A stretch of DNA of 64,000 bases from an uncultured Bacteroidota bacterium (GCA_902595825.1 CACJRP010000003.1:1-64000); one strand, 5' to 3'. Counted from the first letter of the stretch, positions 40,967 to 51,644 are shown. Translations and numbers: made by a program. The notes: generated by a model not told the origin, from the letters alone.

Positions 40967-42319
40967 TTAACTTTCTTCATTAATTATTAATTCGATTCCT
41001 TTTTTAATTATTTCTTGAGCTTCAATTTTTGAAGAACTACTAAAGTCTATTAATCCAAAATCTTCGGGAACAACTTCATATATACCTAGTGCTTCCATCC
41101 TTTCAATGTCTTCGTTTAAACAAGCCTTAACCAACTGCATTGGATAAATATCCATTGGAAAAACTTTCTCCATTTCTCCAGTAACAACTATTGCTCTCTC
41201 CTCTCCGTTTAGGTTTGTACTTACCTCCATTTTTTTTTTACTTAAAAATTTTGAAAATGATGTTTTGGACATACTTGGGATAAAATTATCTTTAAATGGT
41301 AACCAACCAAACATTCTGTAGTCTTTCCCCTCAGGAATGATGGTTAGCAAATTATTACTGTAAGACAAGTGGCCATTAATATCCGTGGTTTTACCTGAAT
41401 AAACATCACCATTTATTAGCCTACATTTTTTTGATTTGTCAATATTTATTTTTTTTAATATACTAGAAATCGATGAACCAATTGTAGATGTAAAGTATTG
41501 TGGATTTTTAACGGTCGGACCAACAACAGCAACTGTTCGATCGGAACAAAACTCTCCAGTTTTAAATAAAGATCCAATGTTTGAAACATCTTCAGGTTTT
41601 ACAGTCCAAACTTTTTCACCAGGTGAGATTGGCTTATGGTTGTGAATTTGAACCCCAACATTCCCGGCTGGATGAGGTCCTTTGACCTTTAATAATGTAG
41701 CATCTTTTATATTTTTAAAAAAACTGTTGAAATTTGAGTCTACAGTCAAATAAAGGTTTTCTGTTAGCCTAGACAACATACTTAAACCCAATTGAAAATT
41801 ATCTTTTTTATTTTTTAAAATAAAATCGAAATCAACATCTAACGGTAAGGTTGAATAAGCTGAAATGTAGATAGCTTTAGGCTTATCTTCAGGATGAGCA
41901 ATAATACCATATGGTCTCTGTAAAATAAAAGGCCAGGTACCAGATTTAAGAAGAATCTCTTTAATTTCATCTGCAGAAAAGTTTTTAAAATTTGTTGTTT
42001 TAAATTTTACAGAATCATTATTATTGTCACTGGATATAACAACCTCAAGAACTTTTCTCTTTTCTCCTCTGGATATTGCTAGGATTTCTCCAGATACAGG
42101 TGATACAAAATGTATTCTGGGATTATCTTTGGAAAAAAATAAAGGAGTTCCTTTTTTAACTTTATCACCTTCTCTAACCAAAAGCTTAGGTTTCAGAAAG
42201 AAAAAATCGGTTGGTTTTAAAGCATAGGTATTGGAAAGCTCGGATTCCGATAGAATTTTGTTTGCCTCTCCATTAAGGTTTAAATTAAACCCTTTCCTAA
42301 TTTTTATGTCTACTGACAT
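40967..42319 (-). CDS. nqrA: Na+-NQR subunit A
   Basis: 'IKIRKGFNLNLNGEA', 'KGPHPAGNVGVQIHNHKPIS'. Confidence 0.95.
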   Translation of the reverse strand: MSVDIKIRKGFNLNLNGEANKILSESELSNTYALKPTDFFFLKPKLLVREGDKVKKGTPLFFSKDNPRIHFVSPVSGEILAISRGEKRKVLEVVISSDNNNDSVKFKTTNFKNFSADEIKEILLKSGTWPFILQRPYGIIAHPEDKPKAIYISAYSTLPLDVDFDFILKNKKDNFQLGLSMLSRLTENLYLTVDSNFNSFFKNIKDATLLKVKGPHPAGNVGVQIHNHKPISPGEKVWTVKPEDVSNIGSLFKTGEFCSDRTVAVVGPTVKNPQYFTSTIGSSISSILKKINIDKSKKCRLINGDVYSGKTTDINGHLSYSNNLLTIIPEGKDYRMFGWLPFKDNFIPSMSKTSFSKFLSKKKMEVSTNLNGEERAIVVTGEMEKVFPMDIYPMQLVKACLNEDIERMEALGIYEVVPEDFGLIDFSSSSKIEAQEIIKKGIELIINEES

Positions 42320-42479
42320 ATTCTACTATTTGATTCAAATCGTGCATAAATTTAATAATTAAATATGTCTATTAAAAGATATTTTTAAACTAAATTATAT
42401 AATTTTCTTATTGTCAATAGTGCAATTAACTTAGATTAAAAATTAATACATTTTGAAGTTGATTTTATATATTAGATAA

Positions 42480-43724
42480 ATGAATTTTAGAGTAATTTTT
42501 ATATCATTTTTTTTTTCGCTCAATTTCTTATTTTCTAAAACAAATAATGAACTAGAAAAAAATCCTTTTATCAAAACAGTAGTTTTTTCTGGTGGATCTT
42601 TCAACTCTCAATTCCCAATAATAAAAATGAATCAAGTGCTATCCCTTTCTTTTGATGACGTAAGTGGAGAGGAAAATTTTTATTATTATAAAATAATTCA
42701 TTGTGATTTTGATTGGAACAAAAGTAAACTTTTAAAATCCGAATACTTAGATGGAAATGACAATAACTTAATCCAAGATATAGAAAGCTCTTATGGAACA
42801 CTCCAAAGATATACAAATTATAAATTGTCACTCCCAAATAATGATGTGAGTTTTAAAATTTCAGGAAACTTTAAATTAGAAATTTTAGATGCAGATGATA
42901 ATATAATTCTTAAAAGAAAATTTTTAATATTAAATGAAAAGGTAGATGTGGATTTAAATATTTTCCCATCTCAAAATGAAAATAGATTTTACACCCACCA
43001 AAACGTTCAATTTACAATCGGCACTAGCAAATACGAAATTAGAAATCCAAATGAAGATATAAAAGTAACTATTCTTCAAAATGACCAGTGGGATAATTCG
43101 AAAACCATTTTAAAACCCCAATTCATTGAAAAAGACAGACTTTTATATAGATATGACCAGGAATCAGAATTTGAGGGAGGTAACGAGTATCTGTTTTTTG
43201 ATACTAAAGATTTAAGATCAACTAATCAAAATATCAGTTTCGTTAGAAAAGAAAATATTTACCAACATTTTTTATTTACTGATAACCCAAGATCAAACTT
43301 AAATTATTCAAATTACTCTGATATTAATGGGAATTATATTCCCAACACAATTTTAGGTGAAAATTCTAATAATGAATCTGATTACAGTATAGTATACTTT
43401 AGCCTAGCAAGACAATTTGAAATTGATGACTCAAGAATTTATATCTATGGAAAATTTAACAACTACCAGTTAAATGAAGAAAATGAAATGGTTTATAACC
43501 CAAGTTTGGAGACTTTTGAAGGTGTTTTATTATTGAAGCAAGGTTTTTACAATTATAAATATGTAATAAAAAAAAATAACATGGTTTTTAAAAATCAAAT
43601 CTCAGGTTCATTTTATCAAACTGAAAATAGTTACACTGTTCTAGTTTACAAAAAAGGGTTTGAGGATTTATATGATATGTTAATTGGAGTTGGTCGAACA
43701 AATTCATTTGAGCTCAAATATTAA
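42480..43724 (+). CDS. DUF5103 / type IX secretion system Plug protein
   Basis: 'SFNSQFPIIKMNQVLSLSFDDVSGEENFYYYKIIHCDFDW'. Confidence 0.85.
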   Translation: MNFRVIFISFFFSLNFLFSKTNNELEKNPFIKTVVFSGGSFNSQFPIIKMNQVLSLSFDDVSGEENFYYYKIIHCDFDWNKSKLLKSEYLDGNDNNLIQDIESSYGTLQRYTNYKLSLPNNDVSFKISGNFKLEILDADDNIILKRKFLILNEKVDVDLNIFPSQNENRFYTHQNVQFTIGTSKYEIRNPNEDIKVTILQNDQWDNSKTILKPQFIEKDRLLYRYDQESEFEGGNEYLFFDTKDLRSTNQNISFVRKENIYQHFLFTDNPRSNLNYSNYSDINGNYIPNTILGENSNNESDYSIVYFSLARQFEIDDSRIYIYGKFNNYQLNEENEMVYNPSLETFEGVLLLKQGFYNYKYVIKKNNMVFKNQISGSFYQTENSYTVLVYKKGFEDLYDMLIGVGRTNSFELKY

Positions 43725-43787
43725 TTATCGAACTACTTCTTTTTTTTTTGAAACGTTTTTTAATTAACTTGTTGTAATATTTCTAAG

Positions 43788-44174
43788 ATGTTTCAACAAA
43801 TAACAAAAGGTATAAGAATTTCAGTAGTTACCCAATATAATGGGGACTTCTTAAATGATGGCTTAATTAATTACGCTTTCACCTATACTGTAAAAATTGA
43901 AAATCAAAGTAATGATGTTGTTCAGTTAATTAATAGAAACTGGAAAATATTACAAACAAATAGAAGACCCTATTATGTTGAAGGAGACGGTATAATTGGT
44001 CAAAAACCTATTTTGAAATCTGGCATTTCTCACACTTACAGTTCAAACTGTTTGTTAACCTCACCAATCGGATCTATGAGTGGATTCTATACTATGATTA
44101 ATTTTTCAACTGCTAAAGAATTTGAAGTTGAAATTCCAGTTTTTGATTTGGCAGCAACTTTCACACTCAATTAA
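43788..44174 (+). CDS. apaG: ApaG domain protein
   Basis: 'YAFTYTVKIENQSNDVVQLINRNWKI', 'VEGDGIIGQKPILKSG'. Confidence 0.93.
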   Translation: MFQQITKGIRISVVTQYNGDFLNDGLINYAFTYTVKIENQSNDVVQLINRNWKILQTNRRPYYVEGDGIIGQKPILKSGISHTYSSNCLLTSPIGSMSGFYTMINFSTAKEFEVEIPVFDLAATFTLN

Positions 44175-44184
44175 ATTTTAAATA

Positions 44185-45810
44185 ATGAAAAATAGTTTTA
44201 TTAAAAGCCCTAGGGTCGAAAATGAAGAGGTACTTTTGTATGCACCAGGAAGTAAGGAGAAAAAGGAGGTACTAGAAGCATATCATAATCTTTACAACAC
44301 AAAAATAGATATAAAACTTAAAATTGATGGTAGAGATGTGGATACTAAAAAGAAAAATAAAATGTATCCCCCGCATGAACACAATCACATCCTAGGAACT
44401 TATTCAATAGCAGATAAAAATCATGTTGACTTGGCTATTAAAAGTGCACTTAGTGCTAAAGAAAAATGGAATGATCTAGGATTTTCAGAAAGGGCAAGTA
44501 TTTTTTTGAAAGCAGCTGAACTTATTTGTGGTCCTTACAGAATGATTATAAATGCGTCTACTATGATCGCCCAATCAAAAACAATTCATCAGGCTGAAAT
44601 AGATGCAGCTTGTGAATTTGCTGATTTTCTTAGATTTAACGTGAAATTTGCTGAGGAAATATATAACGAACAACCTGTTTCTTCTGATGGAACTTGGAAT
44701 AAATTGTCTTATCGTCCATTGGAAGGTTTTGTGTATGCAATTAGTCCATTTAATTTTACTGCGATAGGCGGAAATTTATGTGCTGCTCCAGCCCTAATGG
44801 GGAACACTATTGTTTGGAAGCCAAGTGACTATCAAATCTTTTCAGCAAAAATAACAATGGACATATTTGAGGAAGCTGGTCTTCCAAGAGGAGTCATAAA
44901 TATGATTTTTGGTGATCCAGAAATCATTACTGACAAGGTTTTATCTTCAAATGAATTTGCAGGTATTCATTTTACTGGTTCTACTTCAGTGTTTAAAAAT
45001 ATTTGGAAAAAAGTTGGGAACAATATTGATCTTTATAAAAATTACCCCAGGATTGTTGGAGAAACAGGGGGAAAAGATTTTATAATGGTTCATCCATCTG
45101 CAAACGTTAAAGAAGTTTCAACAGCTATAATCCGAGGTGCATTTGAATTTCAAGGCCAAAAGTGTTCTGCAGCGTCCAGAGTTTATCTTCCAAAATCAAT
45201 TGGAAGCGAGGTTTTGGATATGATCGGAAATAAATTAAGTGAAATCAAAATGGGTCCTCCAGATGATTTTCAAAATTTTATAACGGCGGTGATTCACAAG
45301 GATGCTTTTAAAAGACTCAAAAATGCGATTCAAGATGCAAAATCCTCAAAAGAGGTTAAAGTTTTGTATGGTGGAAAATGCGACGATTCGGTTGGTTATT
45401 TTGTAGAACCGACGGTTTTGGTTACTACAGATCCAAAATATGTAACAATGGAAAAAGAATTATTTGGACCTATCGTAACAGTTTATATTTATGACGACAA
45501 AGATTACAGTAAGATTTTAAACCTTGTTGATACAACCTCGAAGTATGCATTGACAGGTGCTATTTTCGCTAAAGACAGATATGCTATCAATGAAGCTTTA
45601 CTTAAATTGGAAAACTCTGCTGGAAATTTTTATATAAATGACAAACCCAGCGGAGCTGTCGTGGGTCAGCAACCATTTGGAGGAGCAAGAGCTTCGGGGA
45701 CAAATGATAAAGCTGGTTCTAAATTAAATTTACTTAGATGGGTTTCCCCGAGACTTATAAAGGAACCTCTACTAACTCCTAAAGACTATAAATATCCTTT
45801 CTTAACATAA
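44185..45810 (+). CDS. pruA: L-glutamate gamma-semialdehyde (1-pyrroline-5-carboxylate) dehydrogenase
   Basis: 'FNFTAIGGNLCAAPALMGNTIVWKPSD', 'ETGGKDFIMVH', 'FEFQGQKCSAASR'. Confidence 0.93.
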   Translation: MKNSFIKSPRVENEEVLLYAPGSKEKKEVLEAYHNLYNTKIDIKLKIDGRDVDTKKKNKMYPPHEHNHILGTYSIADKNHVDLAIKSALSAKEKWNDLGFSERASIFLKAAELICGPYRMIINASTMIAQSKTIHQAEIDAACEFADFLRFNVKFAEEIYNEQPVSSDGTWNKLSYRPLEGFVYAISPFNFTAIGGNLCAAPALMGNTIVWKPSDYQIFSAKITMDIFEEAGLPRGVINMIFGDPEIITDKVLSSNEFAGIHFTGSTSVFKNIWKKVGNNIDLYKNYPRIVGETGGKDFIMVHPSANVKEVSTAIIRGAFEFQGQKCSAASRVYLPKSIGSEVLDMIGNKLSEIKMGPPDDFQNFITAVIHKDAFKRLKNAIQDAKSSKEVKVLYGGKCDDSVGYFVEPTVLVTTDPKYVTMEKELFGPIVTVYIYDDKDYSKILNLVDTTSKYALTGAIFAKDRYAINEALLKLENSAGNFYINDKPSGAVVGQQPFGGARASGTNDKAGSKLNLLRWVSPRLIKEPLLTPKDYKYPFLT

Positions 45811-45814
45811 AAAG

Positions 45815-46429
45815 TTAGAAATCATTTTTTGGTATGTATATGACTTTTTTGGTTTCAAAAAATTCTGACTTGAAACTATTTTTTAATTTGTAAATCTTAA
45901 TGTTAGGGAATTTTTCCTTTTCGTAAACAAGTTCACCCCCTTTCAAATAAATTATTCCAGATTCATCATTATGCGTCAAAATGTTTTTTTTGACAAGCGG
46001 AACAAATTTTTCCATTTTTGTGACAGCACGACCTAAAACAAAATTAAATTTAGATTTTAAATTTTTTACGTCACCAACTCTAGTCTTGACATTTTTGATT
46101 TTTAATTCTTTTTTAATCGAGTCAATAATTTTTATTTTCTTTTCAGTTCTGTCAATTAATGTAAATTCAACTTCTGGAAAAAAAATGGCTAGAGGTATAC
46201 CTGGGAAACCTCCACCAGTTCCAACATCCAATATTCTTGTTTTAGATTTAAATTTGAAAAAAAATGTAATTGCTAAAGAATAACAAATATGTCTTTCGAA
46301 CAAAAAATTTATGTCCTTTCTCGAAATTAAATTGACTTTATAATTCCAATTTTTAAATGATTTTTCAAAAAGCAGAAACTTATCAATTTGTGAATTTGAT
46401 AGTACAGGAAATTTTTTTTTAAGTTCCAC
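45815..46429 (-). CDS. rsmG: 16S rRNA (guanine(527)-N(7))-methyltransferase
   Basis: 'NLISRKDINFLFERHICYSLAI', 'ILDVGTGGGFPGIPLAI', 'GRAVTKMEKF'; GTG start at 46429 inferred (VELKKKFPVLS) since TATGTTTG -7 element spans the track start. Confidence 0.88.
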   Translation of the reverse strand: MELKKKFPVLSNSQIDKFLLFEKSFKNWNYKVNLISRKDINFLFERHICYSLAITFFFKFKSKTRILDVGTGGGFPGIPLAIFFPEVEFTLIDRTEKKIKIIDSIKKELKIKNVKTRVGDVKNLKSKFNFVLGRAVTKMEKFVPLVKKNILTHNDESGIIYLKGGELVYEKEKFPNIKIYKLKNSFKSEFFETKKVIYIPKNDF

Positions 46430-46485
46430 AAATTTTGAAACAATTAATTTATTTTTACATCTAAGATTATACAAACATAACCATA

Positions 46486-47676
46486 ATGAATAAACTTTCG
46501 GAAAGAATTGAAAATTTGCCAGCTTCAGCTACCCTAGCTATGGCAGCAAAAGCTAGAGAATTAAAAAGTAATGGAGTAGATGTAATAAGTTTAAGTCTAG
46601 GCGAACCTGACTTTAATACACCAGATTTTATAAAAGAAGCAGCAATAAAAGCTATTGAAGAAAATTACCACTCATACCCTCCTGTAGATGGATATTTAGA
46701 ATTAAAAAATGCAATTTGTGAAAAGTTTAAAAGAGACAATGGTTTAAATTATAAACCTTCTCAAGTTGTAGTATCGACGGGAGCTAAGCAGTCTATAGCA
46801 AATGTTTGTATGGCTCTTTTAAACAAAGGTGATGAAGTTTTAATTCCCGCTCCTTATTGGGTCAGCTATTCTGCAATTGTTACTTTGTCCGAGGCTAAAT
46901 TCAAAATTATTCCAACTTTAATGGAAAATGGTTTTAAAATAACTCCTGAACAGTTAGAATCAGAATTGACATCAAGAACTAAACTAATAATGTTCAATTC
47001 ACCAAATAACCCTAGTGGTATAGTTTACTCTGAAAAAGAATTAAATGAATTTGCTGTTATACTTAAAGACTATCCCTCCACTTATGTTTTGTCAGATGAA
47101 ATATATGAACATATTATTTATGGAGTAAAACATTTTAGTTTTGCCAATCTACCAAATATGTTCGATAGAACTATAACTGTGAATGGACTCGCTAAAGCAT
47201 TTTCTATGACTGGGTGGAGGATTGGATATATAGGGGCACCAGAATTTATTGCTAAAGCTTGTAACAAGTTTCAAGGCCAAATTACCAGCGCTGCTAATTG
47301 TATAGCTCAAAGATCGGCAATTACAGCTCTTACAGCTCCGGTCTCTAAAATAAAGTATATGATTGATGAATTTAATTCTAGAAGAGAATTAATTTTTGAT
47401 TTAATTTCAAAAATTCCCGGATTTAAACTTTTAAAACCATCAGGAGCTTTTTATCTGTTCCCAGATATTTCATTTTATTTTGGGAAAGAAATAAAAGGTA
47501 AAATAATTAAGGACTCAAATGATTTTGCAATGACTATACTAGAACAAGCAAAAGTAGCAACAGTTTCTGGGGACTCATTTGGAAATAAAAATTGCTTACG
47601 AATTTCATATGCAGCTTCTAAAGATGAAATAATAGAGGCTGTATCTAGGATTAAAAATTTTTTATCAAATAATTAA
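46486..47676 (+). CDS. Pyridoxal phosphate-dependent aspartate aminotransferase
   Basis: 'SLSLGEPDFNTPDFI', 'NSPNNPSGIVYSEKEL', 'NGLAKAFSMTGWRIGYIGAP'. Confidence 0.92.
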   Translation: MNKLSERIENLPASATLAMAAKARELKSNGVDVISLSLGEPDFNTPDFIKEAAIKAIEENYHSYPPVDGYLELKNAICEKFKRDNGLNYKPSQVVVSTGAKQSIANVCMALLNKGDEVLIPAPYWVSYSAIVTLSEAKFKIIPTLMENGFKITPEQLESELTSRTKLIMFNSPNNPSGIVYSEKELNEFAVILKDYPSTYVLSDEIYEHIIYGVKHFSFANLPNMFDRTITVNGLAKAFSMTGWRIGYIGAPEFIAKACNKFQGQITSAANCIAQRSAITALTAPVSKIKYMIDEFNSRRELIFDLISKIPGFKLLKPSGAFYLFPDISFYFGKEIKGKIIKDSNDFAMTILEQAKVATVSGDSFGNKNCLRISYAASKDEIIEAVSRIKNFLSNN

Positions 47677-47677
47677 A

Positions 47678-48754
47678 TCATTTAACAATTACTTTTTCTT
47701 GATGATTAATTGATTCTTGGTGTATTGCTTTAAATAATTTTAACACAAATTCTTCAGATAATCCGTGATTTTCGCCATCAAGCACCATTTTACCAAGGAT
47801 TTCATTCCATCTCTTATTCTGAAGAACAGCAACATTATTTTTCTTTTTCAACTTTCCTATAGAATCAGAAATTTTCATTCTTTCTCCAAGAATTTGAAGC
47901 AGATTTTGGTCAGCTATATCAATTTGTGTTCTTAAATTATATAATTCATCAACATAGTCTTTTTGTTCGATAGTTGTATTTCGAATCTTTAAATCTTTCA
48001 TTATTTGAATCAATCTATTTGGAGTTACCTGCTGTGCAGCATCACTCCACGCATTATCTGGATCTGTATGGCTTTCAATCATCAACCCATCAAAATTCAG
48101 ATCCAATGCCATTTGACTAAGATCGAAAATTAGGTCTCTTCGTCCTGAAATATGAGACGGATCACAAATAATTGGAACATCAGGAAACTTATTTTTTGCT
48201 TCAATAGCAATTTGCCATTCTGGATTATTTCTATACTTCGATTTTCCTTGAGATGAAAAACCTCTATGAATAAGCCCTAATCTACTAATGTCTGCAGACT
48301 GAAGTCTTTCAACAGCACCCAGCCATAATGATAGATCAGGATTAACAGGATTTTTTACAAGAACTATTTTTTCTGTACCATTTAACGAATCGGCTATTTC
48401 TTGAACAATAAAAGGGCTAACTGTTGATCTAGCACCAATCCATAATACATCTATATCGTGTTCTAGTGCCAATTTTACGTGATCTTTGTTCGCTACCTCA
48501 GTAGCTGTTAAAAGCCCCGTTTCTTTTTTAACTCTTTGAAGCCATTTTAAACCTATGGAACCAACACCTTCAAAATTACCAGGTCTTGTTCTCGGTTTCC
48601 AAATTCCAGCCCTAAAGACTGTAACGTCTGTTTCCTTTAATTGATGAGCTATCTTTAAAACCTGTTGCTCGGTCTCAGCGCTGCAAGGGCCCGCAATAAC
48701 AAGCGGATGAGATAAATTAAATTTTTCTAACCAGTCGTTTGTTTTTCTTTCCAT
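47678..48754 (-). CDS. DAHP synthase fused to chorismate mutase type II
   Basis: 'VIAGPCSAETEQQVL', 'FRAGIWKPRTRPGNFEGVG'; C-terminal 'LYNLRTQIDIADQNLLQILGERMKISDSIGKLKK'. Confidence 0.94.
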   Translation of the reverse strand: MERKTNDWLEKFNLSHPLVIAGPCSAETEQQVLKIAHQLKETDVTVFRAGIWKPRTRPGNFEGVGSIGLKWLQRVKKETGLLTATEVANKDHVKLALEHDIDVLWIGARSTVSPFIVQEIADSLNGTEKIVLVKNPVNPDLSLWLGAVERLQSADISRLGLIHRGFSSQGKSKYRNNPEWQIAIEAKNKFPDVPIICDPSHISGRRDLIFDLSQMALDLNFDGLMIESHTDPDNAWSDAAQQVTPNRLIQIMKDLKIRNTTIEQKDYVDELYNLRTQIDIADQNLLQILGERMKISDSIGKLKKKNNVAVLQNKRWNEILGKMVLDGENHGLSEEFVLKLFKAIHQESINHQEKVIVK

Positions 48755-48760
48755 TTTGAT

Positions 48761-49618
48761 TTAATTTTTAGGTTTAATTGTATCAAGTATTTTCTTTAAT
48801 TTATTTGTTTTAATCATTTGATCTTTTAAATCAATATAATTTTCATTTTTAATTTTCAACTCAAATTGTTTAAGATTATCAATATATGCTTTCAAAATTT
48901 TAAGTATATTTTTTCTATTATCTTTAAAAATAGAAGACCACATTTCCGGTGAACTTTTTGCCAATCTTACAGTGGACTCAAATCCACTTCCGGCAAAATC
49001 CAGTATATTTTGATTATTATTTTCGTACTCCATAACTGTCTTTCCAAGCATGAAAGAACTTATATGAGACAAATGTGAAACTATTGCCATTTTTATATCG
49101 TGCTCTTCTGGGTCAATATATCTAATTTTCATCCCCATCAAATTAAAAATTGATTCAGCCCATTGGAGTAAATCAGGTCTTGTCTTATTTTTCTCACAAA
49201 GAATCTGAATTTTTCCATTGAAGAGATTTTCTATACTTGCCTCAGGGCCAGAAAGTTCGTTGCCTGCTATTGGATGAGTGGCTAGAAATTGATCTCTTTT
49301 AGAATGTTTTTCCACAGACTTGCACAAACTAAATTTTGTTGAACCAACATCCCATACTAGAGCATCTTTATTCAAATTATCAAGAATTAAAGGTAAAATT
49401 TTCAAACTTTCACTTACAGGAACAGATAAAATAACCCTATCAGCGATACTTAAATTTTCTAAATTATCGATAATATCAATCACCCCAATATCCTTTGCAT
49501 GTTTAACTCTTGATTCATTTTTATCAATTCCGTGTATTTGAATATTATCTAAAAGATTCCTTAAATCTTTCGACATAGAACCTCCTATTAAACCGGTTCC
49601 AATTAAAAACAATTTCAT
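48761..49618 (-). CDS. tyrA: Prephenate dehydrogenase
   Basis: 'MKLFLIGTGLIGGSMSKDLR', 'ATHPIAGNELSGPEAS', 'VSHLSHISSFML'. Confidence 0.92.
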   Translation of the reverse strand: MKLFLIGTGLIGGSMSKDLRNLLDNIQIHGIDKNESRVKHAKDIGVIDIIDNLENLSIADRVILSVPVSESLKILPLILDNLNKDALVWDVGSTKFSLCKSVEKHSKRDQFLATHPIAGNELSGPEASIENLFNGKIQILCEKNKTRPDLLQWAESIFNLMGMKIRYIDPEEHDIKMAIVSHLSHISSFMLGKTVMEYENNNQNILDFAGSGFESTVRLAKSSPEMWSSIFKDNRKNILKILKAYIDNLKQFELKIKNENYIDLKDQMIKTNKLKKILDTIKPKN

Positions 49619-50763
49619 GATTTCAATCTTTTTAGAACTTGATTCATTTTTCTTGTATCTGTACATAAAGAAATCCTAACATATCCTTCACCTTGAGATC
49701 CAAATATTGATCCAGGAGATATAAAAAAATTATATTTATCCAATAAATGGTCAATAAATTCCTCAGATTTGAGAGAATCATCTAACATTTTACACCATAT
49801 AAACATACCAACACCATTTTTAGAATAAGAAAGATTTAGTTCGCTTGCAATTTCTTCTGCTAATTTTCTTCTTTTATAATACTCTTTATTAAGAGTTTCA
49901 AACCATTTTTGACTACTAGCTAGGGCTTTTATTGCCCCATGCTGAACACAATAAAACATACCTGAATCAAAATTTGATTTTACTTTTAACACAGCATCTA
50001 TGAACTTTGACTGACCTACCATCATACCAACTCTCCATCCAGCCATATTAAACGATTTACTCAGTGAATTCAATTCTATAGCAACTCTTTTTGAGTTTTT
50101 TAATGATAAAATACTCCTAGGTTTTTTATTTAAAATAAAACTATATGGATTATCATTTATTAAAATGATATCATTTTTCTTTGCCCAAGAAATTAGCTCA
50201 TTTAATTTTTTTTCACAAAAATCTGCGCCAGTTGGCATATGGGGATAATTTATCCACATAAGTTTGATGTTTTTTGTGTTTAAAGAATTTAAATCAACCA
50301 TTTTTGGATACCAATTATTTTCCTCTGACAAACTATAATAAAATGTCTCTGCACCCAATAATTTTGTGACCGCGGCGTATGTGGGATATCCTGGATTTGG
50401 AATTAACACACCATCACCCTTATTAAGAAAAGCCATAGAAATGTGCATTACTCCCTCCTTTGATCCCATTAGGGGTAAAATTTCATTGTGGGGATTTATT
50501 TCAACACCATATTGTTTATAATAAAAACTTGAAATAGCCTCCCTAAGTTCCGGTAGGCCGACATAGCTTTGGTACATACTCGATCTCTGATGATCAATGC
50601 TTTCAGACAAAGCTTGTTTTACTTCTAAACTAGGCGATAAATCAGGACTTCCAATGGCCATATTGATTATAGGCCTTCCAGAAGAAATATAACTATTTAT
50701 TTCTCTCATTTTTTTTGAGAAATAATATTCATCCACGTATTTTAATCTTTCGGCTGTAAACAT
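49615..50763 (-). CDS. Class I/II aminotransferase (aromatic pathway)
   Basis: 'INMAIGSPDLSPS', 'LNSLSKSFNMAGWRVGMMVG'; between pheA and tyrA. Confidence 0.9.
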   Translation of the reverse strand: MFTAERLKYVDEYYFSKKMREINSYISSGRPIINMAIGSPDLSPSLEVKQALSESIDHQRSSMYQSYVGLPELREAISSFYYKQYGVEINPHNEILPLMGSKEGVMHISMAFLNKGDGVLIPNPGYPTYAAVTKLLGAETFYYSLSEENNWYPKMVDLNSLNTKNIKLMWINYPHMPTGADFCEKKLNELISWAKKNDIILINDNPYSFILNKKPRSILSLKNSKRVAIELNSLSKSFNMAGWRVGMMVGQSKFIDAVLKVKSNFDSGMFYCVQHGAIKALASSQKWFETLNKEYYKRRKLAEEIASELNLSYSKNGVGMFIWCKMLDDSLKSEEFIDHLLDKYNFFISPGSIFGSQGEGYVRISLCTDTRKMNQVLKRLKS

Positions 50764-51584
50764 TAATTTTTATGTTCTAAGTATTGTCCAATTATTTTAA
50801 ATTCTAAGGCCATGATTTTAAGGATTGAGACCGCTTTTTGAAAAAAATCTATTTTTTCAAATTTCACATCTACAAAAAAAGCATACTTACCTGGTGTTTT
50901 TATAACCGGTAGGGATTGAATCTTAGTAAGGTTTAAAAGACAATCACTTAAAACATTTAATACAGCAGCTAAACTTCCTCTTTGGTGGTCCAAAGTAAAC
51001 TTAAGGGATGCTTTGTCATAAGATATTTTTCCAAATGGCTCGAGATTATTCTTTAAAATAGCAAACCTGGTTACATTATTATTAATTGTCTGAATTGACT
51101 CAGATAAAACGTTTAGATTGTAGGTTTTAGCCGCTTCTTTTGATCCTATAGCTGCAACTCCTTTTAATTTCTCTTTTAAAATTAGTTGAGCAACCTTCGC
51201 TGTGTCAGTAGCCTCTACTAATCTGATATGATCATAATCATTAAAAAATTCCTTACATTGTAAAAGAGCCATGGGATGAGAGTGTACCTCTTTAATATCT
51301 TCCAATGTCTGATTTTTGTAACACATCAAATTATGATCAATAGAAAAATTATATTCTCCTATTACATGCATATTATAGTCGTCAATTAAAGCATAATTTG
51401 GTAAAATTGATCCTGCAATAGAATTTTCAAGAGCCATAACTCCTCTTTCAACTTCCTTTTGTTTTAATTTATCAATAATTTCTTGAAAAGTAATACATTC
51501 AATCACATCTACTGTTGGTCCAAAGTAATTTAGAGCAACTATGTGGTGAAAAGAACCTTTGATACCTTGAATAGCTATTTTCAT
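50763..51584 (-). CDS. pheA: Prephenate dehydratase with ACT domain
   Basis: 'MKIAIQGIKGSFHHIVALNYFG', 'GVMALENSIAGSILPNYALI', 'VTRFAIL'. Confidence 0.93.
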   Translation of the reverse strand: MKIAIQGIKGSFHHIVALNYFGPTVDVIECITFQEIIDKLKQKEVERGVMALENSIAGSILPNYALIDDYNMHVIGEYNFSIDHNLMCYKNQTLEDIKEVHSHPMALLQCKEFFNDYDHIRLVEATDTAKVAQLILKEKLKGVAAIGSKEAAKTYNLNVLSESIQTINNNVTRFAILKNNLEPFGKISYDKASLKFTLDHQRGSLAAVLNVLSDCLLNLTKIQSLPVIKTPGKYAFFVDVKFEKIDFFQKAVSILKIMALEFKIIGQYLEHKN

Positions 51585-51593
51585 TTCATTTAT

Positions 51594-51625
51594 TAAAAAA
51601 AAAAGTCCTGAAAATTCAGGACTAT
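51594..51625 (-). terminator. Rho-independent attenuator terminator before pheA
   Basis: Minus strand AGTCCTGAA-TT-TTCAGGACT followed by a 10-nt T tract; perfect 9-bp stem. Confidence 0.93.
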
Positions 51626-51644
51626 TATTTGCTTAACAACTGTA

